From positions 1 to 24,919 of IMG/VR virus record IMGVR_UViG_3300013093_000259: DNA of 24,919 bases; one strand, 5' to 3'. The stretch's first letter is position 1; every line of letters begins with the position of its first letter. A model generated the notes under the pieces. The model saw only the letters and a list, made by a program, of their open reading frames with translations. It ran no database searches and was not told where the DNA came from. This DNA comes from a virus. Positions 21,582-24,919 of the stretch are shown here, one piece after another. Both the position numbers and the translations under genes were made by a program.

Positions 21582-23054
21582 TTACTTGTCGCGTTTGTTG
21601 TTGATTTTAGGAGGCTTTTGCTCCTGAACAACTTCAGATCTAGTGGCCTGAGTAGCGCCTGCTGCATTAGGGCCACCGGCATCTTGGTCTAATCCTAAAG
21701 CCGATCTTAAAGCTATTTCGCTAGAATCAATCTTTAGTTTGTTAGGGAATAGGTCATTCATTTCATTGAGGTTATCAACAACCCATTGCATTAGATGACC
21801 CTTGTTATTGCCCTCAGTTGTCCTAGACAAAGAGTTCCAAACCTGTAAAACAGATTCATAAGAGATTCTCTGTTGCTCAATACGCTCCTTCTTTGAAGGC
21901 TCCAAAGCGTCAGGCCAACGTGATCTAAACGAGCGCCTGCATGAGTTAAAGAATTCCTCATAAGACATTAAAGGATCTTTTAGCTGTGAGCGAACGCTTT
22001 CAAAGTAAGCGGGGTTCCAAGCGGAATGCATGACCACCATATCCATGAAGTCATATAGGTTCTTCATGTCTAGGCGTACACGGTCAATGTAGCTCGTAAT
22101 TAGTTTAGCGTCTTCAGTGCCTTCACCAAAGCCCTGAGACAAAGCATCAGAAGTCAAAAACTGTGCAGGCATGTCAAGAGACAAGGCGATTGTTTCCAGA
22201 ATGTTCAGTCGTTGTTTCTGGTAATCAAGGTAATGTAAGTCAAGAGATTCAATGGCCTCAGTTGGCTTAATTGCCACTGTGTTACCTGTTCTAGCGCCTT
22301 TCAATATAGAGAGTCGGATGGACTGGGCAGCCGTCTGTAGCTTGTCGATGATAGAACCAGGCTGATCTACCTTGGCTATCAGTACGCCAGACTTAACCAT
22401 AACTAGGTTATCGGCTATCATGGACTGCAAGTAAGATTGCATAGGATAAAGACAGCGATTAAAGGCTGATCGACCTACATAACCGAATGCAGAGTTAGTA
22501 AAGGAAAGGTATACGGGGTTTTCGTATAGCTGGATATGTGCGCGTCCTGGTGAATACTGTTTGCCCTGTACGGCAATAGAACTGTACTTTAAGAAGTCAG
22601 GTTGGTTAGGGTCCAGTACGCCAACCATAGAGCCAGCAGTATTAAGAGGGTCTAACGAGTTAAATCTGATCTTATCCTTCCATAGCTCTTTTGGCTTGAG
22701 CGGTGAGGACGTATCTCCGTTTTCGGGAACAATAGCCAGAGAAGAAATCCCATAGATGCGAGAAAGGCGATAGCAATCAGCAATATAATAATCAGCTTGA
22801 AGTTCATCCCATTTCTCATCAAATCTTCTGACAACAAAGTCAGGTTGCTCCAGTACCACGATCTCACGGCGTTTATTCATTGCTCTAGAGATAGGCGCAT
22901 CGATAATCTTTTTACCGAGGGGATGATAGAGATATAGGTCTTTGCATATCTCATAGGATGGCGTCTGACCCGGAACGAGGGTCTTGGTCATCAGAATATT
23001 ATAGAGAGGGGTGTTTTCCTCTACTCCGCTACTAATTAATTCTATGCTGCTCAT
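21582..23054 (-). CDS. Portal protein (DUF1073 family)
   Basis: This 490-residue protein forms the dodecameric ring at the capsid vertex through which DNA is packaged and to which the neck attaches. It resembles the DUF1073 portal family: an N-terminal YEICKDLYLYHPLGKKIID segment, a middle region with conserved GxG and LDYQKQR-like helices, and LDMPAQFL near residue 300. The C-terminal tail (about residues 460-490) is low-complexity and basic. I place the start at the ATG at 23054, which shares bases with the terminase stop (TGATG) and has GAGG 7 bases upstream. A TTG one codon earlier lengthens the frame but is too close to the stop. Its place between TerL and the protease is classic. Confidence 0.93.
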   Translation of the reverse strand: MSSIELISSGVEENTPLYNILMTKTLVPGQTPSYEICKDLYLYHPLGKKIIDAPISRAMNKRREIVVLEQPDFVVRRFDEKWDELQADYYIADCYRLSRIYGISSLAIVPENGDTSSPLKPKELWKDKIRFNSLDPLNTAGSMVGVLDPNQPDFLKYSSIAVQGKQYSPGRAHIQLYENPVYLSFTNSAFGYVGRSAFNRCLYPMQSYLQSMIADNLVMVKSGVLIAKVDQPGSIIDKLQTAAQSIRLSILKGARTGNTVAIKPTEAIESLDLHYLDYQKQRLNILETIALSLDMPAQFLTSDALSQGFGEGTEDAKLITSYIDRVRLDMKNLYDFMDMVVMHSAWNPAYFESVRSQLKDPLMSYEEFFNSCRRSFRSRWPDALEPSKKERIEQQRISYESVLQVWNSLSRTTEGNNKGHLMQWVVDNLNEMNDLFPNKLKIDSSEIALRSALGLDQDAGGPNAAGATQATRSEVVQEQKPPKINNKRDK

Positions 23055-24538
23055 CAATATGCCTCGTGATTACCCAGAGCAAGTGCAATACCATAAGTAA
23101 AGGTATCAATCAAATCATCAGTCTTATTATCCATACCGGCCCTAAAGTTGACCACCTGGAAGACTAAATGATTTCTTTCTCGACCTTTATATACTTCTCG
23201 CTTATTGTACGCATTTTCTGTCAATTTTACCTTGCCACTATACACATAACCTGAGACAGATACAGCCCTTTCTGTTTTACCGACCTTGGTTAATGGCGAA
23301 TCAATCGCTCTAGCAGGGAGTCCACGCCTGATGGCCTGCTGTATAAGGATTGTTCCAGAGGACTTATCTTCGATAAACGCTCCCTGAGAACCAAGTCTCG
23401 CACCACAGATACTGGAATAGTTTTCGAGTTTTGCGATAACAGAGGGTAGCCATTCTTCGAGCAAGGCTCCTTCGATTTGAACAAGTTCCCAGTCAAGTAT
23501 GAGAATAGGGTTAGGGTCAAAACGATTATAAGCAAAATATGTACAAGCAGTAGCATCATGTTTGTTACCGTCCTTAGAAGCGGTATCGATTACTGCATAA
23601 ACAGAATCGCACCATTTTGGGAAAGGCAGAGGCTGACCGTCATTAAGTAACTTAGCGAGGTCAAACTGATTGGATTCTTCTGATCTTGGTCTTTGTTGAT
23701 AAAGGGAGGCCCAGTTTCTAGGGGTCTGCATTCGCTTGGTGTCCTGTAGCATTTGCAGATCATAGTATTCAGGCCAAAGCGCATCTCCTATCTGTCTACC
23801 GAGTGCATCGTCCTCTTGTTCGCATATGGCAGGGAAATTGACAACTTCCCAAATTTCTCCATTAAGGCATTCGACAGGGCCAGATTGCCCATGATAATCG
23901 GTGGGTAAGATTCTTCCTGCGAGATCGTCTTCGTGCCATCGGGTTTGGATAATGATGATGGAACCTCCTGGCTTAAGACGGGTTGAGAAGTCAGCAAGAT
24001 ACCATTCCCAGATTCTCTCCCTAACCAACTCTGACTCAGCATCCTCACGGGAGCGAATAGGATCATCAATAAGGCCCACATCAGAACGGCGTCCCGCAAT
24101 ACCTGATCCAACACCGGTTGCTTTGTATTCACCGCCTTTCTCAGTTTCCCAAGCGCCCATCGCACGGGAGTCATTAGCGACCCCAAAACCATATAACTCA
24201 TAGAACTCCTTGCATCCAACAATATTACGAGTTTTACGGGAGAACCTGTCAGCCAGGTCCTGTGTATGTGATGCTCCAATAATACACTTATCTGGATTTA
24301 CGCCAAGATAAAAAGCGGGAAAGTGGACAGATGAATAAGTAGACTTAGCGTGACCGGGAGGCATGAATACCATAAGTCGTTTAAGACGGCCATAGGCAAC
24401 GTCCTCCAGCTTATCGCATAGGAGGCGGTGATGCCTCGCAGGTTGTATATCAGAGATACGAGTACAGAACTTACCTAGATCCTCTTTGGCTTCCTCCCTA
24501 AAAAGAAGCTCTTCCAGAATCTCTATTTCATCTAACAT
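23054..24538 (-). CDS. terL: Terminase large subunit (TerL)
   Basis: This 494-residue DNA-packaging motor has an N-terminal ATPase and a C-terminal RNase H-fold nuclease. The Walker A-like loop is MPPGHAKST at residues 59-67. The Walker B is GLIDDP at about 155-160, with two acidic residues. QTRWHEDD at about 198-205 fits the coupling motif of this terminase class. Nuclease acidic residues are placed as expected: D318 in AVIDTAS, E390-D391 in FIEDKSS, and D474-D475 in KTDDLIDTF. The length is typical of a full subunit. The protein docks on the portal encoded next, whose ATG overlaps this stop. The start overlaps the upstream gene by 7 bases and has only a weak AGAG ahead of it, which suggests translational coupling. 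Confidence 0.96.
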   Translation of the reverse strand: MLDEIEILEELLFREEAKEDLGKFCTRISDIQPARHHRLLCDKLEDVAYGRLKRLMVFMPPGHAKSTYSSVHFPAFYLGVNPDKCIIGASHTQDLADRFSRKTRNIVGCKEFYELYGFGVANDSRAMGAWETEKGGEYKATGVGSGIAGRRSDVGLIDDPIRSREDAESELVRERIWEWYLADFSTRLKPGGSIIIIQTRWHEDDLAGRILPTDYHGQSGPVECLNGEIWEVVNFPAICEQEDDALGRQIGDALWPEYYDLQMLQDTKRMQTPRNWASLYQQRPRSEESNQFDLAKLLNDGQPLPFPKWCDSVYAVIDTASKDGNKHDATACTYFAYNRFDPNPILILDWELVQIEGALLEEWLPSVIAKLENYSSICGARLGSQGAFIEDKSSGTILIQQAIRRGLPARAIDSPLTKVGKTERAVSVSGYVYSGKVKLTENAYNKREVYKGRERNHLVFQVVNFRAGMDNKTDDLIDTFTYGIALALGNHEAY

Positions 24539-24732
24539 AACTCTAAATGGCTTATCCGTTCTTCAAGAATCGTAATCAATTCTTTCATTACCTTAGCCTG
24601 ACGAACCGCTAATCCCGCCTGGATGGGATCAAGTTCACCAGAATGCGCTGAAGTCTCAACATCACCTAACCACAACTTATTAGTCGCTCGGATAATAATA
24701 AGATCTTTCCTTAGTTCTAAAGCTTTAATCAT
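24532..24732 (-). CDS. Small hypothetical protein upstream of terminase
   Basis: This is a 66-residue charged protein, predicted mostly helical from its Leu/Ile/Glu/Lys pattern, especially the C-terminal third (KVMKELITILEERISHL). The ATG at 24732 overlaps the stop of the preceding possible microprotein. Its own stop at 24532 overlaps the first codons of the terminase large subunit, so it is probably translated with the terminase. The place is where a small terminase subunit often sits, but 66 residues is much shorter than known TerS proteins and no DNA-binding helix-turn-helix is evident. Treat it as a conserved-position unknown, not as TerS. Confidence 0.7.
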   Translation of the reverse strand: MIKALELRKDLIIIRATNKLWLGDVETSAHSGELDPIQAGLAVRQAKVMKELITILEERISHLELC

Positions 24733-24818
24733 CAGTCACTCAGTATAGTGGCAATAATCATTAGTCCAGCAAGAACTACAATACTAGAAATCCAAAATAT
24801 TATTTTAGGGTCTATCAA
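24732..24818 (-). CDS. Possible 28-aa single-TM microprotein, TTG start
   Basis: The minus-strand frame starts at TTG (24818-24816) and ends at TGA 24734-24732. It encodes a 28-residue peptide with IDPK after the initiator, then a hydrophobic stretch from about residue 6 to 26, and ends SD. AGG at 24826-24828 is a weak ribosome binding site 7 bases upstream. An in-frame stop (TAA) lies upstream, so TTG is the only ordinary start. Its stop overlaps the ATG of the next gene (TGATG), the same coupling seen at many junctions here. The composition fits a small inner-membrane peptide. No family is recognised and no function is assigned. The non-ATG start and small size keep confidence low. Confidence 0.35.
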   Translation of the reverse strand: MIDPKIIFWISSIVVLAGLMIIATILSD

Positions 24819-24919
24819 TGAAGTACCTGCTTAGTGGAGCTACTGCTCAGTGGAGCTACTGCTCAGTGGAGCTACTGCTCAGTGGAGCTACTGCTCAGTG
24901 GAGCTACTGCTCAGTGGAG
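24818..24919 (+). CDS. Possible divergent ORF, 5' part only, made of 16-aa repeats
   Basis: From an ATG at 24818 the plus strand is open to the window end (34 codons, no stop). AGGG at 24807-24810 lies 7 bases upstream, a reasonable ribosome binding site. The translation begins MKYLLSGATAQ. Because 3 x 16 bp is 48 bp, the tandem repeat is read in all three phases in turn and gives a 16-residue peptide period (LSGATAQWSYCSVELL). No protein family is recognised. The whole frame could be a chance product of a stop-free repeat, since nothing else in the window is on this strand. The start codon overlaps the proposed start of the opposite 28-aa frame, so both are unlikely to be real. Confidence 0.2.
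   Translation, partial: MKYLLSGATAQWSYCSVELLLSGATAQWSYCSVE
24828..24919. repeat. 16-bp tandem repeat array, runs off window edge
   Basis: Five full units and one 12-base partial unit of TGCTCAGTGGAGCTAC are visible. The leftmost unit differs by one base (TGCTTAG in place of TGCTCAG). The word GCTC alternates with its complement GAGC, so short 4-bp hairpins can form within and between units. A degenerate further copy may lie at about 24815-24825. On the minus strand every frame is closed by TGA or TAG within the array, so it would be untranslated leader for the leftward genes. On the plus strand it is open in the frame of the ATG at 24818. It could be an iteron-like or packaging/regulatory array, an expanding coding repeat, or an assembly-edge artefact. 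Confidence 0.9.

Noticed and set aside
21582-23054. Portal might be an anti-CBASS (Acb1-like) nuclease, because databases name the shared N-terminal family after Acb1
   Set aside because: It is a full-length portal in the correct place next to TerL, and I do not see the paired His-x-Thr type motifs expected of the phosphodiesterase.
24828-24919. CRISPR array
   Set aside because: The units are 16 bp and directly abutting, with no variable spacers.
1-24919. tRNA, rRNA, integrase, recombinase or insertion sequence
   Set aside because: None was seen on either strand; all intergenic gaps are under about 190 bases and are described above.

Overview
The window looks like the structural half of a tailed, contractile-tail phage (myovirus morphology) or prophage. 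With one doubtful exception at the right edge, every convincing gene lies on the minus strand. The genes are tightly packed with many ATGA, TAATG and TGATG overlaps, so the window reads right to left as one long head, tail, lysis and fibre block. A GH24 endolysin followed by lipobox-bearing lysis proteins points to a Gram-negative host. The host genus cannot be told from the sequence. No integrase, repressor, replication gene, tRNA or rRNA was seen.

Layout from right to left. (1) 24919-24732: a 16-bp tandem repeat runs off the window edge and sits over two possible tiny reading frames. (2) 24732-21582: a small unknown gene, the terminase large subunit and the portal. (3) 21581-16603: a 78-base gap holding a palindrome with an embedded promoter-like sequence, then the head module. 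The head module has a 606-residue NUDIX / DUF2213 protease / acidic scaffold-like fusion, a cement-like protein, the major capsid protein and three small head-completion or neck candidates. (4) 16606-6022: the tail module. It holds a neck or tail-terminator candidate, sheath (DUF3383), tube, tail assembly chaperone with a probable -1 frameshift product, tape measure, hub, a second hub-proximal protein, a plug-like protein, the spike, a gp25-like wedge, a baseplate J-like protein and a DUF2612 wedge. The order and small sizes recall minimal myophages such as cyanophage Pam3. (5) 5991-4180: a collar-type tail fibre, a Cys/His-rich small protein and an unknown. (6) 4183-2976: the lysis cassette, with holin, T4-type lysozyme, two lipoprotein candidates and a TM plus coiled-coil protein. 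(7) 2965-1: six small beta-rich structural or fibre-like genes, the last cut by the window edge.

Functional logic: TerL and the portal package DNA into a shell built from the capsid and cement proteins and matured by the fusion protease. The neck proteins join it to a tube and sheath whose length is set by the tape measure. The baseplate carries the spike and fibres, and the lysis cassette releases particles.

The least ordinary signals are regulatory or architectural. A loop upstream of the tail chaperone is complementary to that gene's Shine-Dalgarno (two copies). Two interlocking inverted repeats lie directly after the capsid gene. A similar beta-sandwich-like segment appears inside both the sheath and the baseplate J protein. 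The remaining unusual items are the NUDIX-protease-scaffold fusion and the 16-bp repeat at the right edge.
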